Origin: Acidaminococcus sp050873445
GTDB lineage: Bacteria; Bacillota; Negativicutes; Acidaminococcales; Acidaminococcaceae
Length of the DNA: 44,057 nucleotides
Assembly: GCF_050873445.1 (NCBI RefSeq)
Contig: NZ_JBNMIU010000011.1
Span: forward strand, 1-44,057
Direction of reading: 5' to 3'
In this document: positions 36,783 to 44,057 of the stretch, piece after piece
How positions within the stretch are numbered: position 1 is the stretch's first letter
Layout: the number at the start of each line of letters is the position of its first letter
Notes under the pieces: model-generated
The model's input: the letters and a program-made list of their open reading frames with translations, nothing else
What the model was told of the DNA's origin: nothing
Databases searched by the model: none
Translations under genes and position numbers: made by a program

Positions 36783-36944
36783 ATGAAAAAATACGTTTGC
36801 GAAGTTTGCGGCTATGTATACGATGAAGCTGCCGGCGATCCGGAACACAACATCGCCCCTGGCACGAAATTCGAAGATCTGCCTGAAGACTGGGTTTGCC
36901 CGATCTGCGGCGTAGGCAAGGATCAATTCTCTGAAGAAGCTTAA
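36783..36944 (+). CDS. Rubredoxin
   Basis: A 53-residue iron electron carrier. A single iron is held by four cysteines in two CxxCG loops: C6/C9 and C39/C42, with the usual GYVYDEAAGDP and PEDWVCPICG surroundings. The start is ATG 36783 after GAGGGGGA; an in-frame extension reaching back to uvrC is rejected because it would run through the promoter. In anaerobes rubredoxin feeds oxygen- and superoxide-reducing enzymes, none of which are adjacent. It is monocistronic, with its own promoter and terminator. Confidence 0.96.
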   Translation: MKKYVCEVCGYVYDEAAGDPEHNIAPGTKFEDLPEDWVCPICGVGKDQFSEEA

Positions 36945-36956
36945 CATTGCCGGAAG

Positions 36957-36990
36957 GAGCTGTCGCACGAAAGTGGCAGCTCTTTTTTGT
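36957..36990 (+). terminator. Intrinsic terminator after rubredoxin
   Basis: A GAGCTGTCGCAC / GTGGCAGCTC stem with a small internal bulge and a GAAA loop, followed by six Ts (36983-36988). Confidence 0.8.
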
Positions 36991-37018
36991 TGGTTTGGTA
37001 TAGATAAAGGAGGAAACC

Positions 37019-37831
37019 ATGAGTATCAAATGCATCGCCCTGGATCTGGACGATACCCTGCTGGACAAGAACAAGGACATTGCCCCGGAAGATGCGGCGG
37101 CCGTGAAGAAGGCCATCGCAGCCGGGTATTATGTGACGCTGGCCACCGGCCGGATGTACCGGTCTGCCCTGCCTTATGCGAAAGAACTGGGCATGACCCA
37201 TCCGCTGGTGGTCTATAACGGAGCCCTGCTGAAAGACCCCCGGAGCGGGGAAGTGCTGGGCGCCTGGCCGCTTCCCCTGGAGGTGGCTCAGCCCCTGCTG
37301 GACGACTGCCTGGCCCGGGGCATCTACATCCAGGCCTATGTGGATGACTGCCTGTGGACGGAAAAGGACTGCGAAGAGGTACGCTTCTATTCCAAATTCT
37401 CCCGGGTACCCTACCAGGTCAAGGGGAACGAAATCCATCATCTGCCCCAGGCTCCCCACAAGCTGCTGATCATTTCAAAGCAGGTGAAGGAGCTGCGGGA
37501 AGAACTGGAACAGAAGTATGCCGGCCGGATCAAGATCGTCAGCTCTTCCAAGGGGTTCCTGGAAATCACGGCTCCCGCCACCAACAAATGGCATGCCCTG
37601 CAGGTACTGGCCAGACGGGAAGGCTTCCAGGAAGACGAACTCATGTGCGTGGGGGATTCGGACAATGATCTGGATATGATCACCCATGCGGGCCTGGGTG
37701 TGGCCATGGGGAACGCCAAAGATTCCGTATGCCGGGCGGCCCGGGTGGTGACGGCTCCCAATGAACGCCATGGGGTGGCCGTGATCCTGAACAGCATCCT
37801 GACAGAACAGGTGCAGGTACCGGAAGAATAA
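37019..37831 (+). CDS. HAD-superfamily phosphatase, Cof/YidA type
   Basis: A 270-residue HAD hydrolase of the IIB cap class. The nucleophile motif DLDDTLLD is at residues 9-16 (D9, D11), with ATGRMY (motif II region), a lysine within the SSKGFLEITAPATNKWHAL segment typical of Cof proteins, and motif IV GDSDNDLDMI. Members dephosphorylate sugar phosphates, flavin mononucleotide or pyridoxal phosphate; the substrate cannot be told here. ATG 37019 follows AAAGGAGG. It lies between the rubredoxin terminator and the rapZ promoter, so probably reads from a promoter hidden in the rubredoxin 3' region or by read-through. Confidence 0.92.
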   Translation: MSIKCIALDLDDTLLDKNKDIAPEDAAAVKKAIAAGYYVTLATGRMYRSALPYAKELGMTHPLVVYNGALLKDPRSGEVLGAWPLPLEVAQPLLDDCLARGIYIQAYVDDCLWTEKDCEEVRFYSKFSRVPYQVKGNEIHHLPQAPHKLLIISKQVKELREELEQKYAGRIKIVSSSKGFLEITAPATNKWHALQVLARREGFQEDELMCVGDSDNDLDMITHAGLGVAMGNAKDSVCRAARVVTAPNERHGVAVILNSILTEQVQVPEE

Positions 37832-37834
37832 AAC

Positions 37835-37864
37835 TTTACATAAACTTTTTGGTCATTGTATAAT
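37835..37864 (+). promoter_or_regulatory. Promoter of the rapZ-yvcK-whiA operon
   Basis: TTTACA (37835-37840) and TATAAT (37859-37864) with 18-bp spacing, about 40 bp before the rapZ start. Confidence 0.65.
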
Positions 37865-37904
37865 ATTCTGTATCAATCTTTTGCCTCCAGGGGGTGGAAT
37901 GTCA

Positions 37905-38765
37905 ATGACGAGAACGTTACTTATCACAGGGATGTCCGGCGCGGGGAAGACGCAGGTTATGCGTACGCTGGAAGATCTGGGCTATTTTTGCGTGGACAAC
38001 CTTCCCCCGACTTTTATCCCGAAGTTCATTGAATTGTGCCTGCAGACCAAGAACCAGGATGCACAGCTGGCGCTGGTGGTGGACATCCGGGGCGGGAAAT
38101 TCTTCAAAGATTTCAGCAAGGTGCTGGATCAGCTGACCCAGGGAGGTATCCATTACGAGCTTGTCTTTCTGGATGCGGACGATGCAACCCTGGTGCGGCG
38201 GTATAAAGAGACACGGCGGCGGCATCCGCTGGCCGGCGAAAACGGACTCAGTGCGGATATCGCACGGGAACGGGAAATCCTGAGTCAGGTGCGCCGGCGT
38301 GCCACCACTATCATCAATACGTCCCGGACTACGACGAAGCAGCTGCGCAATAAGATTGTCCAGCTGTTCGGCAAGGGCGGAGAACTGCCTCCCATGAACA
38401 TCCTGGTCCAGTCCTTCGGATTCAAATATGGGATTCCGCTGGACTGTGACATGGTCTTTGATGTGCGGTTCCTGCCCAATCCGTTCTATATCCCGGAACT
38501 GAAGAACCTGTGCGGCAATGACCAGCCGGTGATCGACTACATCCAGGACAAACCTGTGACGGAAGAATTCGAGAAGCGGCTGTTTGCCCTGATCCAGTTC
38601 CTGCTGCCCCAGTACGTACAGGAAGGGAAGAGCCAGCTGATGATCGACGTAGGCTGTACCGGAGGACGGCACCGGAGCGTGTTCATTGCCAACCAGCTGG
38701 GAAAATTCATCAAGAGCTGCGGCTACGGAGCCCAGGTGCTCCATCGAGATTTGATCAAGAAATAG
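37905..38765 (+). CDS. rapZ: RapZ/YvcJ family P-loop nucleotide-binding protein
   Basis: A 286-residue protein with Walker A GMSGAGKT at 9-16, then the VDNLPP, VVDIRGG, FLDADDATLVRRYKETRRRHPL segments and the C-terminal GCTGGRHRSV...H region typical of YvcJ/RapZ. In E. coli RapZ steers GlmY/GlmZ small-RNA control of amino-sugar synthesis; in Bacillus YvcJ binds nucleotides and affects competence. The start is ATG 37905, seven bases after an AGGGGGTGG site; ATG 37899 is too close and TTG 37881 precedes it. First gene of the conserved rapZ-yvcK-whiA trio. Confidence 0.95.
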   Translation: MTRTLLITGMSGAGKTQVMRTLEDLGYFCVDNLPPTFIPKFIELCLQTKNQDAQLALVVDIRGGKFFKDFSKVLDQLTQGGIHYELVFLDADDATLVRRYKETRRRHPLAGENGLSADIAREREILSQVRRRATTIINTSRTTTKQLRNKIVQLFGKGGELPPMNILVQSFGFKYGIPLDCDMVFDVRFLPNPFYIPELKNLCGNDQPVIDYIQDKPVTEEFEKRLFALIQFLLPQYVQEGKSQLMIDVGCTGGRHRSVFIANQLGKFIKSCGYGAQVLHRDLIKK

Positions 38766-38775
38766 GTGAATGTAT

Positions 38776-40152
38776 ATGAAATGGATAAAGTGGTTATACC
38801 CGGGGCTGAACCTGAAGCGCTGGCTGTTCCTTTTTGCGCTGGGTACGGTGCTGGCCTGCGTGGGAGTCACTTTAATCTTCAACTATCAATTCGTGGGGCT
38901 GCTGGAGGCATTGGTCCTGAAATTCATCAACTATTTCGGGGGTGAATATTACCAGTCCACCATGACGGCACTGGGAGCCTTCAGTGTGTTCCTTGGACTG
39001 ATATGCATGATCCTGGGAGCTGCCCATGTCATCAAGACGGTCATCAACGCCGTCATGCCCGGAGAAAAGGAATCTCTGCGGGAACTGATCTTTACCCAGC
39101 AGAAGCTGGACAAGGGGCCAAGTGTGGTGGTCATCGGCGGTGGCACCGGGCTTTCCGTGCTGCTCCGGGGTATCAAACTGATCACCAACAACTGTACGGC
39201 GGTGGTGACCACGGCTGACGACGGAGGTTCTTCCGGCCGGCTGCGGAAAGAACTGGGCATCCTGCCGCCCGGGGATATGCGGAACTGTCTGGTGGCATTG
39301 TCCGATACAGAACCCCTGATGGAAAAAGTGATGCAGTATCGGTTCAAGAGCAGCGCCCTCAGCGGTCACAATCTGGGTAATTTGTTCATTGCGGCCATGA
39401 GTGATGTAGAGGGCGGAGACATGGAAAGAGGCATCGCTGCCACCTGCGAGATCCTGAAGGTGCGGGGCCATGTGTGGCCCAATACCACGGACAACATCCA
39501 GCTGAAAGCCCTGATGGACGACGGCAGTACGGTCATCGGGGAAAGTTCCATTACGGCCTCGCCCCACAAGATTGTGAAGCTGATGACGGAACCGGAGAAT
39601 CCCCGGGCCTCCCGGCGGGCGGTGGATGCCATCCTGAAGGCCGACGCCATCATCCTGGGGCCTGGCAGCCTGTACACCAGTGTGCTGGCCAGCCTGATCG
39701 TGCCCGGCATCCGGGAAGCCGTAATCAAATCCAAGGCTGTGAAGATTTACGTGTGCAATGTGATGACCCAGCCCGGAGAAACAGACGGTTACGGGGCCTA
39801 CGAACATGTGCAGGCTATCATCCGGCATATGGGCTGCCAGTGCCTGGACTATGTGATCGTCAACGAACAGAAGGCGGCACCGGAGACACTGGCCAAGTAC
39901 GAAAAAGAAGGGGCTATGCCGGTATCGCCGGATGTAGAGAAAATCGAGAATCTGGGAATCGACTGTGTACCGGCCAAACTGCTGAATGACAGCGACCTGG
40001 TACGGCACAATCCGCTGAAACTGGCCAAGGCCATCATCGCCCTGATCTACCGGCTGAAACTGTTCGGCAAGGGCATCCGGTTCTTTGATTACTTCTTTGC
40101 CCGGCAGACCATGCAGGAACTGCGGAAGCATGCCCGTAAGAAGGAGGCCTGA
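38776..40152 (+). CDS. yvcK: YvcK/CofD-like protein (gluconeogenesis factor family) with an N-terminal membrane anchor
   Basis: A 458-residue protein. Two hydrophobic helices in the first 100 residues precede the YvcK domain, which begins VVVIGGGTGLSVLLRG and contains TTADDGGSSGRLR, the Gly-rich SGHNLGNLF, PNTTDNIQLKALM and LGPGSLYTSVLASLIVPGI. In Bacillus YvcK binds UDP-sugars and links carbon metabolism with cell wall synthesis. Bacillus YvcK (about 320 residues) lacks the membrane part; the anchored form is seen in other Firmicutes and suggests work at the membrane. I prefer ATG 38776, seven bases after AGGTG, over ATG 38770. It sits between rapZ and whiA as expected. Confidence 0.93.
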   Translation: MKWIKWLYPGLNLKRWLFLFALGTVLACVGVTLIFNYQFVGLLEALVLKFINYFGGEYYQSTMTALGAFSVFLGLICMILGAAHVIKTVINAVMPGEKESLRELIFTQQKLDKGPSVVVIGGGTGLSVLLRGIKLITNNCTAVVTTADDGGSSGRLRKELGILPPGDMRNCLVALSDTEPLMEKVMQYRFKSSALSGHNLGNLFIAAMSDVEGGDMERGIAATCEILKVRGHVWPNTTDNIQLKALMDDGSTVIGESSITASPHKIVKLMTEPENPRASRRAVDAILKADAIILGPGSLYTSVLASLIVPGIREAVIKSKAVKIYVCNVMTQPGETDGYGAYEHVQAIIRHMGCQCLDYVIVNEQKAAPETLAKYEKEGAMPVSPDVEKIENLGIDCVPAKLLNDSDLVRHNPLKLAKAIIALIYRLKLFGKGIRFFDYFFARQTMQELRKHARKKEA

Positions 40153-40154
40153 CC

Positions 40155-41084
40155 ATGTCATTTTCCCATGATGTGAAAAATGAAGTGGCCCGGCTGGAGG
40201 GGGAAAACCACGGCTGTGAACAGGCCGAACTGTTCGGTCTGCTGCGCATCAGCGGCTCTGTTTCTCTCAGCGGCCGTAAGGTGGGTATCCATTTCACCAC
40301 CGAAAATGCGGCTCTGGCCCGGCGGGTGCTGCGGCTTTTGAAGAACAATTTCCCGGTACAGACGGAGGTCATCGTGACCCGGAGCCGACGGTTGAAGAAG
40401 AACAATCGGTATCAGGTCCACGTGATCCCTTCTGATGCAGCCCGGGCAGCTCTCAGCCGGCTCCATCTGCTGACGCCTTTGGACGAGGCGGGACGGGTGC
40501 TGCTGCGGAAAGAGGAGGAAAAAAGGTCCTTCCTGCGGGGCGTATTTTTGGCAGGGGGGTCTGTGAACAAGCCCATCAGCGATTACCATCTGGAACTGAT
40601 TTGTGACAATATGGACATGGGCCAGTTCATCCAGAAAATCATAAAAGGCTTCGGCCTTCCAGCCCGGATCGTGGACCGGAAGAATTCGTATATCGTCTAT
40701 CTGAAGGAAGGCAATGCCATTGCCTCGTTCCTGTCTCTGATCGGTGCCCAGAATTCCTACCTTGAATTCGAGAATGTACGGGTGCTGAAGGATATGCGCA
40801 ACCAGGTGAACCGGCAGGTGAACTGCGAGACCGCCAACCTGAACAAGGTAGTGAAAGCGGCGGTGCGGACTTTGCGTGCCATCCGGGTCATCGAGGATAC
40901 GGTGGGGCTTTCCACCCTGCCTGAAGCCCTGCAGGAGGCAGCCCGGCTTCGGCGGGAACACCAGGACCTTTCGGTGGGGGAACTGGCGGCTTTGACAGAA
41001 GACAATGTGGGGAAATCCGGGTTCAACCACCGGCTGAAGAAGTTGGAACAGATTGCAGAAAAATTGAAGGATGGGGAGCAATGA
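40155..41084 (+). CDS. whiA: WhiA family DNA-binding protein
   Basis: A 309-residue protein with an N-terminal LAGLIDADG-like fold (SFSHDVKNEVARLE start, LLRISGSVSLSG, RGVFLAGGSVNKP) and a C-terminal helix-turn-helix (ANLNKVVKAAVRTLRAIRVIE...SVGELAALTEDNVGKSGFNHRLKKLEQIA). WhiA controls sporulation septation in Streptomyces and affects cell division and chromosome segregation in Bacillus. ATG 40155 follows AAGGAGG, just after the yvcK stop. Its last four bases overlap the deacetylase start (ATGA), binding that gene into the operon. Confidence 0.95.
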   Translation: MSFSHDVKNEVARLEGENHGCEQAELFGLLRISGSVSLSGRKVGIHFTTENAALARRVLRLLKNNFPVQTEVIVTRSRRLKKNNRYQVHVIPSDAARAALSRLHLLTPLDEAGRVLLRKEEEKRSFLRGVFLAGGSVNKPISDYHLELICDNMDMGQFIQKIIKGFGLPARIVDRKNSYIVYLKEGNAIASFLSLIGAQNSYLEFENVRVLKDMRNQVNRQVNCETANLNKVVKAAVRTLRAIRVIEDTVGLSTLPEALQEAARLRREHQDLSVGELAALTEDNVGKSGFNHRLKKLEQIAEKLKDGEQ

Positions 41085-41935
41085 AAAAACTGATTATCGT
41101 GTTGGCAATTCTGGCTGTACTGTGTGGTATCGGGTATGGCGGGTATGAGTATGTAAAGGCGGATTTTCCCCGCTTCTGCGAGGAAACCGTGCCGATTTTC
41201 GCCTATCACAGGGTGGAACCGGGCCATGACGATCCGTATACCATGCCGCCGGAAGCCTTCGAAGAGCAGATTAAATACCTGAAGGACAGCGGCTGGAAGA
41301 CCATTACCCTGGCGGACTATGTAAAGGGGCGCAAGGAAGGAAAAAAATTCCACAAGACCTGCGTCCTGATCTTCGACGACGGGTATCTGGACAACCTGAC
41401 CTATGCCGCACCCATCCTGAAAAAGTACGGCTTTGTGGGCAATATGTACATGGCCGTGAAATATGAGGGATGGCCGGGATACCTGGACTGGAACCAGGAA
41501 CATGAACTGCTGAAATACGGCTGGACCCTGGGTTCCCATACCTTCAATCACAAACCCCTGGAGAATATGACGCCGGAACAGGTGGATTACGAATTGACCA
41601 CTTCCATGGAGCACATGAAGGGCATCTATAATCCGCCGGAAGGCCTGACTTTCTCCTATCCCAATGGTTCTGCCAGCGATGCCATTGCGGCTCAGGTGGA
41701 AAAAGCCGGGTATATTGCCGGGGTGGACGGCCGGGTGGGGGTCAACACCGATAAGACTCCGCTCATGCGGCTGCGCCGGGTGAATGTGTTCCAGAACAAA
41801 CCAGAAAATCTGGGCTGTTTCCAGTACGACCTGAAAAGGGCCCAGATCCAGGGCTACATCGACCAGACCGGCTTGGATTCCAATTGGATCATCAGCCATT
41901 ATTACCAGCTGCGGGCCAAACTGCACCTGAACTGA
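41081..41935 (+). CDS. Polysaccharide deacetylase (NodB domain), exported
   Basis: A 284-residue protein with an N-terminal signal/anchor helix (KLIIVLAILAVLCGIGYGGY) and a NodB domain: PIFAYHRV opening, the metal aspartates in LIFDDGYLDN, the SHTFNH metal-histidine motif and the FSYPNG strand. The family removes acetyl groups from peptidoglycan, chitin-like or poly-N-acetylglucosamine chains outside the membrane, using a divalent metal. ATGA overlap with whiA indicates coupling, placing an envelope enzyme under the same transcript as YvcK and WhiA, both tied to cell wall and division. The exact substrate is not readable. Confidence 0.9.
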   Translation: MKKLIIVLAILAVLCGIGYGGYEYVKADFPRFCEETVPIFAYHRVEPGHDDPYTMPPEAFEEQIKYLKDSGWKTITLADYVKGRKEGKKFHKTCVLIFDDGYLDNLTYAAPILKKYGFVGNMYMAVKYEGWPGYLDWNQEHELLKYGWTLGSHTFNHKPLENMTPEQVDYELTTSMEHMKGIYNPPEGLTFSYPNGSASDAIAAQVEKAGYIAGVDGRVGVNTDKTPLMRLRRVNVFQNKPENLGCFQYDLKRAQIQGYIDQTGLDSNWIISHYYQLRAKLHLN

Positions 41936-41967
41936 GCACTCCGAAAAAGAATATCCGGGAGAAGGAC

Positions 41968-41996
41968 TTGCGTTCTGGACGAAAAACATATACAAT
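41968..41996 (+). promoter_or_regulatory. Promoter of the SCIFF peptide gene
   Basis: TTGCGT (41968-41973) and TACAAT (41991-41996) with 17-bp spacing; transcription would start about 25 bp before the SCIFF start codon. Confidence 0.7.
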
Positions 41997-42029
41997 GAAT
42001 TAGAAACTTGAGATAGGGAGGAAACGATG

Positions 42030-42173
42030 ATGGCAAAAAGAATCAAAACTGTGAATAAAGAAATGCTGAAAAAGACCCTGAGAACCGGCGGCTGCGGCGA
42101 ATGCCCGGCATCCTGCCAATCTGCCTGCAAGACTTCCTGCACGGTAGGCAACCAGGTTTGCGAAAAAGCATAA
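42030..42173 (+). CDS. SCIFF ranthipeptide precursor (six cysteines in forty-five residues)
   Basis: A 47-residue peptide with a basic leader (AKRIKTVNKEMLKKTLRTG) and a core holding exactly six cysteines: C22, C25, C29, C33, C37 and C44, in the SCQSACKTSCTVGNQ context that defines SCIFF. In studied members a radical SAM enzyme forms a thioether from a cysteine to the carbon of a threonine; by analogy C33 to T38 is the likely pair here. I use ATG 42030, eight bases after GGGAGG, over ATG 42027, five bases after it (48 residues). The maturase follows after a hairpin. SCIFF biological function remains unclear; quorum signalling has been proposed for ranthipeptides in Clostridia. Confidence 0.95.
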   Translation: MAKRIKTVNKEMLKKTLRTGGCGECPASCQSACKTSCTVGNQVCEKA

Positions 42174-42190
42174 TTTCGGTTATGCAATGG

Positions 42191-42224
42191 AGGCTCCCTG
42201 CATGAGCGGGGAGCCGTTTTCTTG
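42191..42224 (+). terminator. Intercistronic terminator-like hairpin between the SCIFF peptide and maturase genes
   Basis: GGCTCCC (42192-42198) pairs with GGGAGCC (42209-42215), followed by GTTTTCTTGT. Placed 18 bases after the peptide stop, it could terminate most transcripts so that the substrate peptide is made in excess over the enzyme. The modest T-tract suggests partial read-through. Confidence 0.65.
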
Positions 42225-42251
42225 TAACTTGTAACAGAAGGGCGGATAATT

Positions 42252-43661
42252 TTGCTGATCCATAGAATGCATCTGGACGACAACTATGTGGTCCTGGACG
42301 TGAACAGCGGCGCCGTGCACATTATCGACGCCATGATTTATGACTTGCTGGGCTTTTACGACGGCAAGAATGTAGAAGAGACCAAGGCACACTTTGCCGG
42401 AAAATATCCCCGGGAAGATATCGATGAAGCACTGGAAGAACTGCAGGACCTGCAGAAGGCAGGGCTGCTGTTCTCCCCGGATTTCCCGGTCCCCGATACC
42501 TTTTCCGATGAACCGGTGCTGAAATCTCTGTGCCTGCATGTGGCCCATGACTGCAATCTGCGCTGCGGCTACTGCTTTGCCGATACAGGGGACTTTGGCG
42601 GCCATCGTGCGCTCATGAGTAAGGAAGTGGCCTGCAAGGCCATTGAATTCGCCATCAAGGGCAGTAAACAGCGGCATAATCTGGAACTGGACCTGTTCGG
42701 CGGTGAACCGCTGATGAATATACCCGTGGTGAAGTACATCGTAGACTATGTACGGCAGCGGGAAAAAGAAACAGGTAAGAACATCAAACTGACTCTGACT
42801 ACCAACGGGACTCTGCTCACCGATGAAATCGTGAAATATCTGAACGACAATCGGGTGATGCTGGTACTGTCTTTGGACGGCAGCAAGAAGACCCATGACC
42901 ATATGCGGCCCTATCCCGGTCATGTGGGATCCTATGATGCGGCTGTGAAAGGCTTCCGGAAGGTGATCGAATCCCGTCACGGGAAAAACTACTACCTGCG
43001 GGGTACCTATACCCATTACAATCCCCATTTCTGTGATGACGTGCTGGCCATGCTGGATGTGGGTTCCGAGATTTCCATGGAACCAGTGGTGGGTACCACG
43101 GAACCCTGGGTGCTGACCGAGGAAGACTGGCCCATCCTGGATCAGGAATACGAAAAACTGGCACGGGCTTACCTGGCCAAAAAGCGGGCAGGGGAACCTT
43201 TCGATTTCTTCCACTTCAACGTGGCACTGGACAATGGTCCATGTGTAGCCAAACGGCTGGCCGGCTGCGGCGCAGGCCATGAATATTTTGCCATCACTCC
43301 GGAAGGGGACATTTATCCCTGCCATCAGTTCGTAGGCCGGGAAAAGTATAAGATGGGTACCCTGGATACAGGCATCGTGAAGAAAGATATGGTCCAGTAT
43401 TTCCGTCATATGCACGTCATGAAGAAGGCTGACTGCCGTACCTGCTGGGCACGGTTCTTCTGCAGCGGCGGCTGCCATGCCAATGCGGATCTGGTCAACG
43501 GGACCATTGAGAAACCGTACGCTTATGGCTGCAAGATCCAGAAGAAGCGGCTGGAGATGGCCATCATCGTACAGGCACTGCTGACCGAAGATGTAAAAGA
43601 AGGCGGCACGGATCACCGGCCTGTGATCGACAATTTCAAATTCCAGGTGGAGAAGAAGTAA
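42252..43661 (+). CDS. SCIFF peptide radical SAM maturase (thioether-forming, SPASM domain)
   Basis: A 469-residue enzyme that would cross-link the adjacent six-cysteine peptide. Residues 1-85 resemble the peptide-recognition (RRE/PqqD-like) region of SCIFF maturases (NYVVLDVNSGAVHIID). The radical SAM cluster C101-x3-C105-x2-C108 is in DCNLRCGYCF. The GGEP motif follows (FGGEPLMN). The C-terminal SPASM domain holds auxiliary-cluster cysteines in GCGAGHEYFAITPEGDIYPC, CRTCWARFFCSGGC and YGCK. The start is TTG 42252, after AAGGGCGG, matching the usual N-terminus; the first ATG (42267) would cut into the conserved strand. Pairing with the peptide makes the assignment firm. Confidence 0.94.
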   Translation: MLIHRMHLDDNYVVLDVNSGAVHIIDAMIYDLLGFYDGKNVEETKAHFAGKYPREDIDEALEELQDLQKAGLLFSPDFPVPDTFSDEPVLKSLCLHVAHDCNLRCGYCFADTGDFGGHRALMSKEVACKAIEFAIKGSKQRHNLELDLFGGEPLMNIPVVKYIVDYVRQREKETGKNIKLTLTTNGTLLTDEIVKYLNDNRVMLVLSLDGSKKTHDHMRPYPGHVGSYDAAVKGFRKVIESRHGKNYYLRGTYTHYNPHFCDDVLAMLDVGSEISMEPVVGTTEPWVLTEEDWPILDQEYEKLARAYLAKKRAGEPFDFFHFNVALDNGPCVAKRLAGCGAGHEYFAITPEGDIYPCHQFVGREKYKMGTLDTGIVKKDMVQYFRHMHVMKKADCRTCWARFFCSGGCHANADLVNGTIEKPYAYGCKIQKKRLEMAIIVQALLTEDVKEGGTDHRPVIDNFKFQVEKK

Positions 43662-43691
43662 TTGCCGGTGATGAGGGACTGATTGCCGGAG

Positions 43692-43730
43692 AAAAAAGGT
43701 GGCGAAAAATTTTTGCCACCTTTTTTATTT
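43692..43730 (+). terminator. Strong intrinsic terminator after the SCIFF maturase
   Basis: AAAAAAGGTGGC (43692-43703) pairs with GCCACCTTTTTT (43715-43726) and runs into more Ts. It protects the rRNA promoter that starts ten bases later. Confidence 0.92.
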
Positions 43731-43736
43731 TTATTG

Positions 43737-43765
43737 TTGACAAATTACGGGACCCGTGATATTAT
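43737..43765 (+). promoter_or_regulatory. Ribosomal RNA operon promoter
   Basis: A consensus TTGACA (43737-43742) and TATTAT (43760-43765) with 17-bp spacing (TATAAT at 43763-43768 is an alternative -10). The A/T-rich sequence upstream comes from the terminator tail and could serve as an UP element. Confidence 0.8.
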
Positions 43766-43768
43766 AAT

Positions 43769-43934
43769 CAAGTCGCCGATGAGGCGGCAAGGGTGAACCT
43801 TGAAAACTAAATATTGTTGACAGATGTGCGGGTCAAGTCACTTGAAGTGATGAGACCGAGTCACCTGGATGAGAACCAGGTTAAAAAAATCGAAAGCTAG
43901 TATTTGAGAGCCAAGCGGCTCTTCAAAATAATCT
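43769..43934 (+). other. 16S rRNA leader with several hairpins and a boxA-like sequence
   Basis: The transcribed leader contains small hairpins: GTCGCC/GGCGGC near 43775-43790, TCACT/AGTGA at 43838-43850, ACCTGG/CCAGGT at 43863-43881 and AGAGCC/GGCTCT at 43907-43922. GGCTCTTCAAAA near 43917 resembles the boxA antitermination element (GCTCTTTAAAA type). A second TTGACA occurs at 43817-43822 but has no -10 partner. No protein-coding potential is seen. Confidence 0.6.
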
Positions 43935-44057
43935 ATTTTGGAGAGTTTGATCCTGGCTCAGGACGAACGCTGGCGGCGTGCTTAACACATGCAAGTCGAA
44001 CGGAGAATTTGCTTCGGTGAATTCTTAGTGGCGAACGGGTGAGTAACGCGTAGGCAA
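43935..44057 (+). rRNA. 16S ribosomal RNA, 5' end (partial)
   Basis: The GGAGAGTTTGATCCTGGCTCAG segment (broken here as AGAGTTTGATC + CTGGCTCAG) is the universal 16S 5' primer site. It is followed by ACGAACGCTGGCGGCGTGC, AACACATGCAAGTCGAACG and GGCGAACGGGTGAGTAACGCG. The start is set by aligning AGAGTTTG to E. coli position 8. The gene continues past the window end. The V1 loop is short, and GTAGGCAA after the ACGCG block fits Negativicutes. Confidence 0.97.

Noticed and set aside
43817..43850. A second complete rRNA promoter
   Set aside because: TTGACA is present at 43817-43822, but no acceptable -10 box is found 16-18 bases downstream.

Overview
The window reads as chromosome from a Gram-negative-type Firmicute (class Negativicutes). 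An Acidaminococcus-like organism is my best guess. The basis is a full set of lipopolysaccharide (LPS) core genes beside Firmicute-style clusters (rapZ-yvcK-whiA; tig-clpP-clpX-lon-engB), and a 16S rRNA 5' end with the GTAGGCAA run I associate with that class. The genus is inference. Most of the window is G+C-rich; about 1.9-6.0 kb is visibly A+T-rich.

Layout. 1-150: the 3' end of a structured RNA (possibly 6S RNA) and its terminator. 206-7028: LPS core/O-antigen locus: GT2 transferase, GT8, O-antigen ligase/polymerase, GT25, GT9 heptosyltransferase and two more GT8 enzymes. 7168-9012 (minus): phosphoethanolamine transferase. 9192-10999: an orphan HEPN (HepT-type) protein and an AlbA_2 regulator behind a palindromic operator. 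11012-15289: LtaS-like sulfatase-fold transferase, UDP-glucose dehydrogenase and UDP-glucuronate epimerase, which would supply acidic sugars for the envelope. 15418-16824: AGCS amino-acid/sodium symporter. 16999-23281: trigger factor, ClpP, ClpX, Lon and EngB. 23387-27764: NUDIX hydrolase, a small divergent set of type IV pilus genes (pilP-like, secretin, PilB-like ATPase) and a TRIC/UPF0126 membrane protein. 27825-29882 (minus): DUF4127 protein and YajQ. 30010-36666: uvrB-uvrA-uvrC, translationally overlapping. 36783-37831: rubredoxin and a HAD phosphatase. 37905-41935: rapZ-yvcK-whiA and a polysaccharide deacetylase. 42030-43661: a SCIFF ranthipeptide precursor and its radical SAM maturase. 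43737 to the end: rRNA promoter, leader and the start of 16S rRNA.

The most striking signal is eleven tandem copies of the heptamer CAAAAAT inside the GT25 gene. In the sequenced state the frame runs out early at 3878. Losing one unit or gaining two opens a natural-looking C-terminus that ends one base before the heptosyltransferase start codon. This has the architecture of a phase-variable LPS glycosyltransferase switch. Second are the SCIFF peptide/maturase pair, which has a terminator-like hairpin between the two genes, and the palindromic promoter of the AlbA_2 regulator.
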